NCBI GenBank assembly: GCA_965199975.1
Contig: OZ241340.1
Coordinates: 2,108,001 to 2,172,000 of the forward strand
Length of the DNA stretch: 64,000 bases
Origin: JASLDZ01 sp965199975
GTDB lineage: Bacteria; Pseudomonadota; Alphaproteobacteria; Caulobacterales; Caulobacteraceae
Direction of reading: 5' to 3'
Below are positions 40,302-49,378 of this stretch, one piece after another. The notes below the pieces were generated by a model. That model was not told the origin of the DNA. It made no database searches and worked only from the letters and a program-made list of their open reading frames with translations. Each line of letters opens with the position of its first letter. The first letter of the stretch is position 1. The position numbers and the translations under genes are program-made.

Positions 40302-41071
40302 GCCTCGGCTCCTTCGTTCGTAGCTTCCGCGGCCGGAGCCGCATCGGCCTGCGTGGTGTCAGCGGAAGCCGCCTCGCCCTTCTTGAAGCCGCCGGGCACG
40401 GGCAGCCCCTCGGGCGCGAGCTTCTTCACCGCGTCGGACACCTTCACGTAGGAGCCCTCGGCGCCCGGCACCGCGCCCTTGATCATGATCAGGCCACGCT
40501 CGGCGTCGATGCGGAAGACGGTGAGGTTCTGGGTGGTGACGGTCTCCACCCCCAGGTGGCCGCCCATCTTCTTGCCCTTGAAGGTCTTGCCCGGGTCCTG
40601 ACGCTGGCCGGTGGAGCCCAGCGCCCGATGGGAGAGCGACACGCCGTGGGTGGCGCGCAGGCCGCCGAAGTTCCAGCGCTTCATGCCGCCGGCGAAGCCC
40701 TTGCCAATCGTGGTGCCCTGCACGTCGACCTTCTGGCCGGGCGCGAAGTGGTCGGCCGTGAGCTCGGCGCCGAGCTCGATCAGCATGTCCTCGCCGGATA
40801 CGCGGAACTCGGTGACGTGCGCCTTGGGCTCCACCAGCGCCTTGGCGAACTGGGCGCGCAGCGGCTGGGCGGTGTTCTTGGCCTTCTTGGTGCCGGCGCC
40901 GAGCTGAAGGGCGGCGTAGCCGTCGCGGTCGATGGTGCGGTGGCCGGTGACCTGGCAGCCTTCGAGGCTGAGGACGGTGACGGGAACGTGCTGGCCCGCG
41001 TCGTCGAAGAAGCGGGTCATGCCGAGCTTCTTGGCGAGGACGCCGGTGCGGACGTGTGCATGTTGGGGCAT
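40298..41071 (-). CDS. rplC: 50S ribosomal protein L3
   Basis: Protein of 257 aa. RTGVLAKKLGMTRFFDDAGQ and the loop GRIGQ-type region KMGGHLGVETVTTQNLTVF identify L3. The C-terminal 35 residues (EAASADTTQADAAPAAEA) form an acidic Ala-rich tail seen in alphaproteobacterial L3 proteins. Confidence 0.97.
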   Translation of the reverse strand: MPQHAHVRTGVLAKKLGMTRFFDDAGQHVPVTVLSLEGCQVTGHRTIDRDGYAALQLGAGTKKAKNTAQPLRAQFAKALVEPKAHVTEFRVSGEDMLIELGAELTADHFAPGQKVDVQGTTIGKGFAGGMKRWNFGGLRATHGVSLSHRALGSTGQRQDPGKTFKGKKMGGHLGVETVTTQNLTVFRIDAERGLIMIKGAVPGAEGSYVKVSDAVKKLAPEGLPVPGGFKKGEAASADTTQADAAPAAEATNEGAEA

Positions 41072-41086
41072 GGTTCGGCGGCGCTC

Positions 41087-41395
41087 TTAGATCTTGATCT
41101 CGACTTCGACACCGGCCGAAAGGTCGAGCTTCATCAGCGCGTCCACGGTCTGCGGGGTCGGGTCGACGATGTCCAGCACGCGCTTGTGGGTGCGGATTTC
41201 GAACTGTTCGCGGGACTTTTTGTCCACGTGGGGCGAGCGGTTTACGGTGAACTTCTCGATCAGGGTCGGCAGCGGGATCGGCCCGCGCACGGTCGCGCCC
41301 GTGCGCTTCGCGGTCTGGACGATCTCCTTGGTGGAGTGATCCAGGATCCGGTGATCGAAGGCCTTGAGCCGGATTCGGATGTTCTGACGATCCAT
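41087..41395 (-). CDS. rpsJ: 30S ribosomal protein S10
   Basis: Protein of 102 aa from ATG 41395 (MDRQNIRIRLKAFDHRILD). TGATVRGPIPLPTLIEKFTVNR and KKSREQFEIRTHKRVLDI are conserved. S10 also works in NusB-dependent antitermination. It is the first gene of the cluster; tuf, fusA, rpsG and rpsL, which often precede it, are not in the window. Confidence 0.97.
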   Translation of the reverse strand: MDRQNIRIRLKAFDHRILDHSTKEIVQTAKRTGATVRGPIPLPTLIEKFTVNRSPHVDKKSREQFEIRTHKRVLDIVDPTPQTVDALMKLDLSAGVEVEIKI

Positions 41396-41807
41396 TGCGC
41401 TCTCAAATCCCACGGAGCCCGCCGGGATGCGGACCCACGCCCAAACAGTTCAAAGACCAAGGAGGCTTAAAGCCCCCAAACACGCCTCGAACACGCTACT
41501 GCCCAAAGGGCGGCTGCGTGACGAAGTCCGCGTGAACGGAAAGGGCCTTGGCGTCGCTCGTAAGCGCAGCCTCGGCCCTCAGACCCGTAACATGCGAACC
41601 GCGTCTGGCGTTTCTCGCGAAGCGCCACAGCCGATCCAACGGAGGCGCGGTGTCTATGCCCCAGGCGCGGAAGCGTCAACCCCGCCTCTCGGGCATCGGA
41701 CCGGCCGTCGCGCTCCGCGCCGCCGCCGCTGGCTGTGCGAGCCGACGCTGCTGTTTGGTGCTAGGGAACCGCGCAGATCAGACGGGCGGCGCAGCCGGCA
41801 TGCACAC
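41396..41807. other. Leader region between divergent rpsJ and rsmC-like genes
   Basis: No credible gene in 412 bp. It must hold the main promoter of the ribosomal cluster (minus strand) and that of the rRNA-methyltransferase gene (plus strand). I cannot place -35/-10 boxes with confidence. An open frame on the plus strand runs through but lacks a start signal and has Arg-rich shadow composition. Confidence 0.5.
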
Positions 41808-42743
41808 GTGAGTTCGTCGACCGCCGTCTATGGATCACCACCAGCGGGTCTGGTCGCTACGCCCAACGGCGCGCTCCAGGTCTCGCCCCTCGCCCCGGGC
41901 GGGGCCGCGCTGGAGGAGATCGAGGCGCACTCGCTGAGCGCAATGGTCATGTCGGCGCCGCCCGGCGTCCTGGAGCGACGCTATCAGCTCGCGCTGGCGC
42001 TGCGCGCCTTGGCTCCCGGCGCGCCCCTGCTTGCCCTCGCGCCGAAGGACAGGGGCGGTGCGCGCCTGCGCCGTGAGCTTGAGGCCTTCGGATGCCGCGT
42101 GGAGGAGACGGCGAAGCGGCATCATCGGATCTGCGCGTGCGTGCCTCCCGACACCTTGGGCGGCGGTGCGCAGGCGCTCGAGGACGGCGCAGCGCGCTTT
42201 GTCGACGCGATGGCGATGTGGTCGCAGCCCGGCGTGTTCAGCTGGGATCGGATCGATCCTGGCAGCGCCCTGCTGGCGCGGAGCCTACCGGCCCTGGCGG
42301 GCGCGGGTGCGGACCTGGGATGCGGGGTCGGCTACCTGGCGAAAGTCGTCCTGCGCTCGCCCGGGGTCGAACGCCTGAGATTGGTCGACATCGACCGCCG
42401 CGCGATCGCCGCGGCCCGACGCAATGTCGACGATCCCCGAGCCGAGCTGCAATGGGCCGACGCGCTGGCGGTCAAGTCGAACGTCGCGGGCGCGACCGAG
42501 ACCGCGCCGCGACAGCTCGACTTCGTGGTCACGAACCCGCCCTTCCACGACGGTGGCGCCGAGGATCGCGAATTGGGCCAGGCGTTCATCCGCTCCGCCG
42601 CCCAAGCCTTGCGCAAGGGGGGGGGCCTCTGGCTGGTGGCCAACCGCCACCTTCCCTACGAGTCCACGCTGACCTCGCTGTTCACACGGGTCGAGGTGCG
42701 TGCGCAGGAGGGCGGCTACAAGGTGTTCGAGGCGCGGCGATGA
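41808..42743 (+). CDS. Class I SAM-dependent methyltransferase, RsmC/RlmG-like
   Basis: Protein of 311 aa if it starts at GTG 41808; an N-terminal half of degenerate methyltransferase fold (about 1-140) precedes the catalytic half. SAM-binding motif I is ADLGCGVGYLA, motif II RLVDIDRRAI. VVTNPPFHDGG is the NPPF motif of base N-methyltransferases, with the H typical of the RsmC/RlmG group (guanine N2 in rRNA). The next gene, a pseudouridine synthase, overlaps by 4 nt (ATGA), which supports an rRNA-modification operon. The exact target is unknown; the start is uncertain. Confidence 0.8.
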   Translation: MSSSTAVYGSPPAGLVATPNGALQVSPLAPGGAALEEIEAHSLSAMVMSAPPGVLERRYQLALALRALAPGAPLLALAPKDRGGARLRRELEAFGCRVEETAKRHHRICACVPPDTLGGGAQALEDGAARFVDAMAMWSQPGVFSWDRIDPGSALLARSLPALAGAGADLGCGVGYLAKVVLRSPGVERLRLVDIDRRAIAAARRNVDDPRAELQWADALAVKSNVAGATETAPRQLDFVVTNPPFHDGGAEDRELGQAFIRSAAQALRKGGGLWLVANRHLPYESTLTSLFTRVEVRAQEGGYKVFEARR

Positions 42744-43501
42744 GCAGGCTCCCCACGCTGAGGCTGGATCGCCTGCTCGCCAACCTCGGCTACGGCACAC
42801 GCCGCGAGGTGCAGCAGCTCGTCGCCGCGGGCTTGGTGCGTTTGGACGGGGAGGCCCTGCAGGGCGCCGACCAGCGCCTAACCATCGCCCCCGATCTCTC
42901 CGCGCGCATGACGGTGCAGGGCCGCGCGCTGGACCCGCCGCCGGGCATGACGCTGATGATGCACAAGCCCCGAGGCGTCACCTGCTCACACAAGGAGGCG
43001 GGCGCGCTGGTCTACGACCTGCTGCCTCAGCGATGGCGCCGGCGCGAGCCCGCCCTGTCAACGATAGGACGGCTGGACAAGGACACCTCAGGCCTGCTGC
43101 TGCTCACCGACGACGGGGCGGTGCTGCATCGTGTGATCTCCCCCCGCAGCCATCTGCCCAAGCGCTACCACGCGACGCTGGAGCGGCCCCTGCGGGGCGA
43201 CGAAGGCGCGCTGTTCGCCTCCGGCGCGCTGCTGCTCGAAGGCGAGGACAGGCCGCTCCAGCCCGCGCGGCTGGACCTCCTGTCGCCGAACACCGCCCGG
43301 CTGACAGTGACGGAGGGGCGCTACCATCAGGTCCGGCGCATGTTCGCCGCCGCCGGCAACCACGTGACCGCGCTTCATCGCGATCGCGTAGGCGGGCTGG
43401 AGCTGCCCTGCGATCTCGAAGCGGGCACCTATCGCCTGCTCGGGGCCGACGAGGTCGCCACGATCTTCGTGCACAGCGGCCTGCAGCCAGACCCGGGCTG
43501 A
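42740..43501 (+). CDS. rRNA pseudouridine synthase, RsuA family
   Basis: Protein of 253 aa. The N-terminal S4 domain is about residues 5-60 (LRLDRLLANLGYGTRREVQQL). The catalytic domain has the RsuA/RluB-type motif GRLDKDTSGLLLLTDDG with the catalytic Asp, then LPKRYHATL and EGRYHQVRRMFAA. The whole is closest to RsuA (16S rRNA psi516), though RluB/E/F are relatives. ATG overlaps the methyltransferase stop. Confidence 0.88.
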   Translation: MSRLPTLRLDRLLANLGYGTRREVQQLVAAGLVRLDGEALQGADQRLTIAPDLSARMTVQGRALDPPPGMTLMMHKPRGVTCSHKEAGALVYDLLPQRWRRREPALSTIGRLDKDTSGLLLLTDDGAVLHRVISPRSHLPKRYHATLERPLRGDEGALFASGALLLEGEDRPLQPARLDLLSPNTARLTVTEGRYHQVRRMFAAAGNHVTALHRDRVGGLELPCDLEAGTYRLLGADEVATIFVHSGLQPDPG

Positions 43502-43541
43502 GCCGCCTCCGCCCGGATCGCCGCTGCAGGGCCTGTGCGGC

Positions 43542-44882
43542 TTACGTCGCCAAGGAAAAGGTGCGGTGCGAGCGGGCGGCGGCCAGCGCAGCCTTCGAGA
43601 GTTCGATCTCCGTCTCGAGCCGTCGCATCTCCCCACTGGCCTGGCGGGTCTGGTCTTCGTGGGCGCTGCGCATCGTCTCCTCGTCGAGCGCGAGTTCCTT
43701 GAGGCTCGCCTCGAGAAGCTCGCTGCGCTCTTCGGCCCGCATCAGCGCGCCCTCCTGCGCCTGCAGGGCGGAGGCCAACTGGTCGCCACGCTCCAGCGCC
43801 GTGAGGCGGGCGCGATCCAGCGCGGTGTGGGCGGACTTCTGCTCGGCCACCGCGCGCTCGAGCTGCTCGACACGTTCAAGAGCGCGATCCAGCGCCTTTC
43901 TCTCGTCGCCCGCCGCGCCTTCCAACGCCTGGCGGTAGGAGATCGCGTCGTTCGCCTTGGTCGACAGCTCCATGCACAGGTGCTCCAGCTTCGCGCTGCG
44001 CGCGAGGCTGGCCTCCATCCGCGTCGCCAAGCTGGCGCCGCTCGCGCGGGCCGCCACGAGCTGGGCTTCGAAGGCCTGGGCATGGGCCAGCGCGTCGCGC
44101 TGCCCGCGGTCGGCCTCGGCGAGCTGGGCCGTGGCGCGCTCGCGCTCGGCGCTCAGGTCGGCCTGCGCCTGCGCCTCCTGCCTGGTGACGCGCGCGAACT
44201 GGTCGGCCACCTCGTCGATGCGATGTCGCAGCGAGGCGTTCTCGGCCTCGGCCAACTCGGCGTCCTGACGCGAGCGCGCCGCCAGCGCGTCGAGCTCGCG
44301 CCGACGTTCGGCGCCCTGGTCGACGCGCTGGCGAAGGGCGCCGGTGTCCTCCTGCAGCCTGCGAACGGCGCTCTCGGCCTCGTGCAGCGAAGCCTTGAGG
44401 TCCTCGCCGGAGGCCACCGCTCCCGCCAACGCCTCGCGCGTCCGCGAGCCGTCGGCGATCGCCTGGCTCAGCGCCCTGCGCAGCTCCTCCAGCTCAGCGT
44501 GATCCTTGCCCGACGCGCGCGTCGCCTCCTTGAGGCGGACGCCGAGGGCCTGCTCGGATTCGCGAAGCGTCCTCACCGAAGCGAGCAGCGTCTCGACCTG
44601 CGCCTTCGACTCGACGAGGGCCACGTGGTCGCGCCGAAAGGCGTCGAACTCGACCTTCAGCGGTTCGCGCACGCGCTGAACCATGGGTCCGAGGTGCTGG
44701 AGCTGGGCGACCAGCTGCGCGACGGCGGCGAGGTCCGCGCTGACCAGCTCCTGGCGCGCGCCGATCTCCTGCGTCGCCGCCAGATGCGGCGCCTCTTCGG
44801 ACGCCGGCAGGTCCGCGGGCGGCTCGACATCCACGTCTTGCACGTTCTCGCGGCCGCCTCGCAGAGCTTGAAACAGCCGCAT
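43542..44882 (-). CDS. Long coiled-coil protein, crescentin-like
   Basis: Protein of 446 aa, nearly all heptad-repeat coiled coil from about residue 45 to the end, rich in Ala, Glu, Arg, Leu and Gln, with no transmembrane segment. A short non-coiled N-terminus (MRLFQALRGGRENVQD) begins with the basic MRL-type start. LQHLGPMVQRVREPLKVEFDAF and RRDHVALVESKAQVETLL are reminiscent, from memory, of the N-terminal rod of Caulobacter crescentin (CreS, about 430-460 aa), the filament that curves the cell. Coiled coils mislead easily, so this is a suggestion. The gene lies between the rRNA-modification pair and folA. Confidence 0.5.
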   Translation of the reverse strand: MRLFQALRGGRENVQDVDVEPPADLPASEEAPHLAATQEIGARQELVSADLAAVAQLVAQLQHLGPMVQRVREPLKVEFDAFRRDHVALVESKAQVETLLASVRTLRESEQALGVRLKEATRASGKDHAELEELRRALSQAIADGSRTREALAGAVASGEDLKASLHEAESAVRRLQEDTGALRQRVDQGAERRRELDALAARSRQDAELAEAENASLRHRIDEVADQFARVTRQEAQAQADLSAERERATAQLAEADRGQRDALAHAQAFEAQLVAARASGASLATRMEASLARSAKLEHLCMELSTKANDAISYRQALEGAAGDERKALDRALERVEQLERAVAEQKSAHTALDRARLTALERGDQLASALQAQEGALMRAEERSELLEASLKELALDEETMRSAHEDQTRQASGEMRRLETEIELSKAALAAARSHRTFSLAT

Positions 44883-44990
44883 CGAATCCTCCCCGACTCG
44901 CCCCGGTCAACCAATCGTTAACGGTGATCCCCAAGCGCGTCGAGCGGGGGGCGGCGGACTATCCACAGCGCCGTCGCTGCGGGTGGCGCG

Positions 44991-45512
44991 CTAGGTCACG
45001 CGCTCCAGCACGCGGTGGACGAAGGCGTGATCGTCGCCTTCTCCGGCCGGGTGCTCGCCGCGTTCCACCTCGCGCCACTGCGCCTCGTCGAAGGCGGGGA
45101 ATCGGGCGTCGCCGCCCGGGGCGGCGTCGACCTCGCTCAGGCGCAGGCGGTGCGCGCGGGGCAGCGCCAGCGCGAAGACCGCCTCGCCACCGATGACGCA
45201 CACCTCGTCCACGCCTTCGTCGGTGGCGTGCTCGCGGGCCATGGAGAGCAGGTCGCTGAAGTCCTCGCCCGTCACCGCGCCAGCGGGCGCGAAGGCGCCG
45301 TCCCGGGAGAGCACGAAGTTCGCGCGGCCCGACAACGGCCGGCGCGGCAGGCTGTCCCAGGTGCGGCGACCCATGAGCACGGGCTTGCCCAGGGTGGCGG
45401 CCTTGAATAGCCGGAGATCGGTGCGCAGCCGCCAAGGCAGGCCGCCCTCCCTGCCGATCACCGCGTCGCGCCCGCGCGCCGCGATGAGGGTGACGATCGC
45501 CCGTCCCCTCAC
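44991..45512 (-). CDS. folA: Dihydrofolate reductase
   Basis: Protein of 173 aa from GTG 45512, overlapping the thyA stop by 4 nt (GTGA). The NADPH/folate site motifs are VTLIAARGRDAVIGREGGLPW (with the Trp before RLRTDLRLFK), VLMGRRTWDSLPRRPLSGR, and VIGGEAVFALAL. It regenerates tetrahydrofolate used up by ThyA, and the two form an operon. Confidence 0.95.
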   Translation of the reverse strand: MRGRAIVTLIAARGRDAVIGREGGLPWRLRTDLRLFKAATLGKPVLMGRRTWDSLPRRPLSGRANFVLSRDGAFAPAGAVTGEDFSDLLSMAREHATDEGVDEVCVIGGEAVFALALPRAHRLRLSEVDAAPGGDARFPAFDEAQWREVERGEHPAGEGDDHAFVHRVLERVT

Positions 45513-46378
45513 ACGGCCACCGGCGCGCGGATCAGGGGGTGCGGGTCGTAACCGCCGAGCACCACGTCGTCGGTGGTGAAGGCGAAGAGATCGGTCACCG
45601 CACGATTGAGGATGAGCCGCGGCGGCGATCGGGGCGCGCGCGCCAGCTGCAGGTCGGCCTGAGCGAGGTGGTTGAGGTAGAGGTGGGCGTCGCCCAGCGT
45701 GTGCACGAAGTCGCCCACGTCCAAGCCGACCACCTGCGCCATCATGTGCGTCAGCAACGCATAGCTGGCGATGTTGAACGGCACGCCCAGGAATATGTCG
45801 GCCGAGCGCTGGTAGAGCTGGCACGAGAGCCGTCCCCTCGCCTCCCCCGGCCCCGGGGGGTTGACGTGGAACTGGAACAGGCAGTGGCAGGGCGGCAGCG
45901 CCATGGCGTCGACGTCGGCCGGGTTCCAGGCGCTGACCACGTGGCGGCGGCCGTAGGGGTTGGTGCGCAGCCCCTCCGCCACCTGGGTGATCTGATCGAT
46001 CACCCGCCCGTCTGGCGCAGCCCACGAGCGCCACTGCTTGCCGTAGACCGGGCCCAGTTCACCCTGCGCGTCGGCCCACTCGTCCCAGATGCTGCAGCCG
46101 CGCGCCTGCAGCCAGCGCACGTTGGTCGAACCCTGCAGGAACCACAACAGCTCGGTCACCACGCTCTTCCAATGCACGCGCTTGGTGGTGAGCAGCGGGA
46201 AGCCCCGCGCCAGGTCGAAGCGCATCTGGCGGCCGAACACGCCACGCGTCCCCACGCCCGTGCGATCACCGCGCTCAGGAGCGTGCGCGCGCACCTCGGC
46301 CAGGAGGTCGAGGTACGGCTGCTCCAAGGAAGCGGGCGGAGGCTCGGTGAGGACGAAGGCGGGGGCGGGGTGGGTCAT
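45509..46378 (-). CDS. thyA: Thymidylate synthase
   Basis: Protein of 289 aa from ATG 46378; a further start at 46429 is possible. DRTGVGTRGVFGRQMRFDL is at the N-terminus; the catalytic Cys lies in ALPPCHCLFQFHV; and YQRSADIFLGVPFNIASYALL is the dUMP-binding signature. It makes dTMP from dUMP with methylene-tetrahydrofolate. Operon with folA. Confidence 0.96.
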   Translation of the reverse strand: MTHPAPAFVLTEPPPASLEQPYLDLLAEVRAHAPERGDRTGVGTRGVFGRQMRFDLARGFPLLTTKRVHWKSVVTELLWFLQGSTNVRWLQARGCSIWDEWADAQGELGPVYGKQWRSWAAPDGRVIDQITQVAEGLRTNPYGRRHVVSAWNPADVDAMALPPCHCLFQFHVNPPGPGEARGRLSCQLYQRSADIFLGVPFNIASYALLTHMMAQVVGLDVGDFVHTLGDAHLYLNHLAQADLQLARAPRSPPRLILNRAVTDLFAFTTDDVVLGGYDPHPLIRAPVAV

Positions 46379-46527
46379 CAGCGCGGCGCTCTCACGCTCC
46401 CATCTCGCGCCGAATCGCGTCCGGGTCACGGCGGCGGGCGGGCGTGGGCTGTGGATGGCGCTGCGACTGAACCGCCCTCCCCGCTCGATGGTTCTCGGCT
46501 GCGACCCTTGTCCCCAGGAGCTCGCCC

Positions 46528-47133
46528 ATGGCGCATTCGAACACCCACCTCGCCCACCCGCCCAAGACCGCCGACGAGCAGGCCCACCCCGACCACTCCG
46601 GCAAGGCCATCACCATCCTCAAGGTGCAGCCGTACGAGGGCGCCTCGGTGGTGCTGACCTGCGATGGCGTCGACCTCGAGGGCCGGCTCGATCCGATCCA
46701 CGCGCAGTCGGGCGACAACACCTCCCCGCCGCTGGCCTGGACGCAAGTTCCCGACGCGCAGAGCTACGCGCTGGTGGTCGAGGATCCCGATGCTCCGCGC
46801 GACGAGCCGGTGCTGCATTGGATGATGTGGGACATTCCGGCCCAGCTCTCGAGCCTGCCTGCGGGCGTGCCCGAAGGCGCACACGGCGTGGCGGCGGCCA
46901 CCGCGATCCAAGGCCGCAACACGAATGGCGACCACGGCTGGATGGGGCCCAAGCCGCCCAAGGGCGACGGTGCTCACCGCTACTACTTTCAGCTGTTCGC
47001 CCTGGGTAAGCGGCTTGGATTGCCCGCCGACACCTCGCTCGAAGATCTGACCTCGGCGCTGAAGGGCGTGACCGTAGCCTCTACCCAGCTCGTCGCCACC
47101 TTCGAGACGCTCGACGACGGGGAGCAGGCCTGA
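46528..47133 (+). CDS. YbhB/YbcL family (PEBP, Raf-kinase-inhibitor-like) protein
   Basis: Protein of 201 aa. The PEBP fold is shown by GDNTSPPLAWTQVPDAQSYAL, VEDPDAPRDEPVLHWMMWDIP (the DPDxP and HW ligand-site motifs) and GWMGPKPPKGDGAHRYYFQLF. No signal peptide, so cytosolic. Bacterial members have no well-established role. ATG 46528 has AGGAG seven nt upstream. Confidence 0.88.
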   Translation: MAHSNTHLAHPPKTADEQAHPDHSGKAITILKVQPYEGASVVLTCDGVDLEGRLDPIHAQSGDNTSPPLAWTQVPDAQSYALVVEDPDAPRDEPVLHWMMWDIPAQLSSLPAGVPEGAHGVAAATAIQGRNTNGDHGWMGPKPPKGDGAHRYYFQLFALGKRLGLPADTSLEDLTSALKGVTVASTQLVATFETLDDGEQA

Positions 47134-47143
47134 CGTGCCCGGC

Positions 47144-47482
47144 TCAGGGGGTGGTGACGCAGTAGCTCCGCCCCTTGTAGCGCTTGCCGATCAGCGTGCC
47201 GTCGACACGCGAGGCGGCCGAGCGGGCGCGGTCGTAGTCGGCGGTCTCCGCCTGCGGTTGCTCGCCGCGCACGCAATAGGGCGCTGTGACCGTCGCGGCG
47301 TTGTTGAGGCACTGGCAGATGTCCGGCCGCGTATCGATTCGGCTTGCATTGAAGCTCCGGCAGGTGGCCCCGAGGTTGATGCCCAAAGTGTCGAGGCAAA
47401 GCGTGGCGTGCCCCCCGGGCGTCGGCGGAGACGTCGCTCCAAACGACTGCAAGACGGCGGCGAGGACGAAGAGGCGGTTCAT
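47144..47482 (-). CDS. Small secreted Cys-containing protein
   Basis: Protein of 112 aa from ATG 47482, with a signal peptide (MNRLFVLAAVLQSFGATSPP). The mature part has six Cys (CLDTL, TCRSF, CQCLN, YCVRG, SYCV), so it is probably disulphide-bonded in the periplasm. I recognise no domain. It is convergent with the PEBP gene, 10 bp away. Confidence 0.6.
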   Translation of the reverse strand: MNRLFVLAAVLQSFGATSPPTPGGHATLCLDTLGINLGATCRSFNASRIDTRPDICQCLNNAATVTAPYCVRGEQPQAETADYDRARSAASRVDGTLIGKRYKGRSYCVTTP

Positions 47483-47797
47483 GGCGAGCGCTCCTGCTAC
47501 GCAAAGACGCGTGGCGGTGCTCAAACGTTCCCATAGCCTGTTCATGCGGCGTTCAGCCGGATCCGAGATCGAGACAACGGCGCAGGGCGGGCTATGCTTG
47601 ACGCGCCCCGGGGACGACAGATGCGTCCGCCTCGACAATAGCAAAGCCTCTTCATCCGGTGCATCTGCCCAAGACAAACCGCCGCAGTTGGCTGTAATCC
47701 TTCGTGCACCACGCCGCGCTAGCCTCGCGCTAGGATCGGGGTTGGCGGCCGTCCGGACAGCGGGCGCGTCGGTTTCCCACCTACGGGAACATGCGCG
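47483..47797. other. Divergent intergenic region
   Basis: 315 bp between two divergently transcribed exported-protein genes. It contains a TTGACGC at about 47598 and GCTAGG elements near 47727-47733 that could be promoter parts, but no convincing pair. No gene seen. Confidence 0.35.
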
Positions 47798-49378
47798 ATG
47801 ACGGGACGGGCGAAGGGTTTTGCGGCGCTCGCGGCGGCGGGCGTGGCGCTGGGCGTGTTGGGCGCACGGGCGGCCCCGGCCGACACGTCGGCGACCTCCA
47901 GGCTGGCGGCGCCCGCGCCTGCACAGGGCACGCTCAACGCCCAGATGGCGGCCCTCGCCGCCGCCGCGCCCACCCCCGCGGCGGATGACGCGCGCTCGGC
48001 GCCGGTGGCGCGGCGTGTGGTGGAAGCCGCGGGCGCCTTCTACGGCTACACCCGCCGCGCCTCGGCGCTGTCCGACCACTTCGAGAGCGGCGGCGGCGTG
48101 GCCAAGGCGCTCAACGTCGGTGCGAGCTACGAGCCGGCCCAGCTCGACGCCGGCGCCGCCGCATACGGCATGCTGGCCGCCCTGCAGGATTTCGCCTTCG
48201 TCAGCGCGGTGCGCGAGAGCGCGTCCACGCCCGCCGCCCGCGCCGCCCTGGCGCAGCGTCTGCAGGCCGATCCCTCCGCGGTGCTCGACATCGCCGGAGC
48301 CGACGAGGCGGCGGTGCGCGTGGCCCAGCTGCTCGGCCGCCGCGGCGCCGACCTCGCCGCCTCGGGCGAGGCGGTGCGCAAGGCCGCCTACACGGTGCAG
48401 AGGGCGGCCTGGTCCAAGGGCGCCATCGATCACGCACCCGAGCGCCTGCAGGCGGTCAAGGCCATGAGCGCGAGCCCCGCCACCCTGGCCGCCGCCGACC
48501 AGGACGAGCTGATGACGGGCCTCGTCGCCCTGCGCACCTCGCCGGCCTACCGCACGCAGCCGGGCGCGCGCCCCACCCCCATCGTGGCCCGCGCCCTGGC
48601 CGCCGCCGCCGTCACCGCTCTGGGCCAGGGCGGCGAGGAGCATGGCGACGAGATGATGCGCCTCCTCAGCGACGCGCGGGGGCTCGACTGCCTGAAGATG
48701 GCCAAGCTCAACCTCTACCAGTGCCTGGCCGTGGCCGGCCCCCACTACGAGGACATGTTCTGCCTTGGCCGCCACGCCATGGCCGACACCGGCCAATGCC
48801 TGACCGCCGCCGCCGGTTGGACCGGGCCGCTCGAGACCGCCCCGGTGCTCACCCGCGCCGCCCTGCCGCTGGCCGCGTCCGCAGCCCCCGGCTCGGTCGC
48901 AGTGCCCATGGCCGTCGCCGCCCTTGACGGTCCCGAGCGCGCGGAGGCCTTCGCGCTCGCCGCGGTGGAGCCGCCCACGCAACCCAAGCGCACCGAGCTG
49001 GCCGCCGCGGTGGAGACGCCCGAGGCCGTTGCGCTCCCCCCCGTGCAGGGCGCCCGCGCCGACATCCCGCGCTTCGACGACATCGCCCGCGCCGCCCCGC
49101 GCGACGCCGACCTGGACGACGCCGCGCCTGCACCCCGCACCTACGCCCGCGCGCCGCGCAATACGGACGACGACGCCTACGACCAGGGCGGCTACGACGA
49201 CCCGCCCCCCGCTCGCCGCACCCCCGCCTATCGCCGCGGCGACGCCGAGGCGCCCGCCTACGGCCCGGCATACGGCGGATATCCGCCCCCTGGCTATGGC
49301 TACGCCCCCGCCGCCTACGGTCCCGGCTACGGCCCGGGCGCAGGCGGCTACGGCTACCCCGGCGGCGACGGCCGCTGA
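47798..49378 (+). CDS. Exported hypothetical protein with a Pro/Tyr/Gly-rich C-terminus
   Basis: Protein of 526 aa. It has a signal peptide (about 1-26, ALAAAGVALGVLGARAAP) and an Ala-rich helical domain to about residue 330. Four conserved-looking Cys are clustered near GLDCLKMAKLNLYQCLAVAGP and DMFCLGRHAMADTGQCL, which could form two disulphides. A long low-complexity tail then becomes Tyr/Gly/Pro-rich (AYGPAYGGYPPPGYGYAPAA). The family seems confined to Caulobacterales-like genomes (recollection). The periplasm or outer envelope is the likely place. The tail resembles surface-exposed disordered regions. Confidence 0.65.
   Translation: MTGRAKGFAALAAAGVALGVLGARAAPADTSATSRLAAPAPAQGTLNAQMAALAAAAPTPAADDARSAPVARRVVEAAGAFYGYTRRASALSDHFESGGGVAKALNVGASYEPAQLDAGAAAYGMLAALQDFAFVSAVRESASTPAARAALAQRLQADPSAVLDIAGADEAAVRVAQLLGRRGADLAASGEAVRKAAYTVQRAAWSKGAIDHAPERLQAVKAMSASPATLAAADQDELMTGLVALRTSPAYRTQPGARPTPIVARALAAAAVTALGQGGEEHGDEMMRLLSDARGLDCLKMAKLNLYQCLAVAGPHYEDMFCLGRHAMADTGQCLTAAAGWTGPLETAPVLTRAALPLAASAAPGSVAVPMAVAALDGPERAEAFALAAVEPPTQPKRTELAAAVETPEAVALPPVQGARADIPRFDDIARAAPRDADLDDAAPAPRTYARAPRNTDDDAYDQGGYDDPPPARRTPAYRRGDAEAPAYGPAYGGYPPPGYGYAPAAYGPGYGPGAGGYGYPGGDGR

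Noticed and set aside
27071..41395. Missing rpmJ between secY and rpsM in the ribosomal cluster
   Set aside because: Common in alphaproteobacteria, where rpmJ lies elsewhere; not a finding.
41427..41807. A longer N-terminus for the RsmC-like methyltransferase
   Set aside because: The frame is open but Arg/Pro-rich and without family likeness; GTG 41808 fits the fold better.
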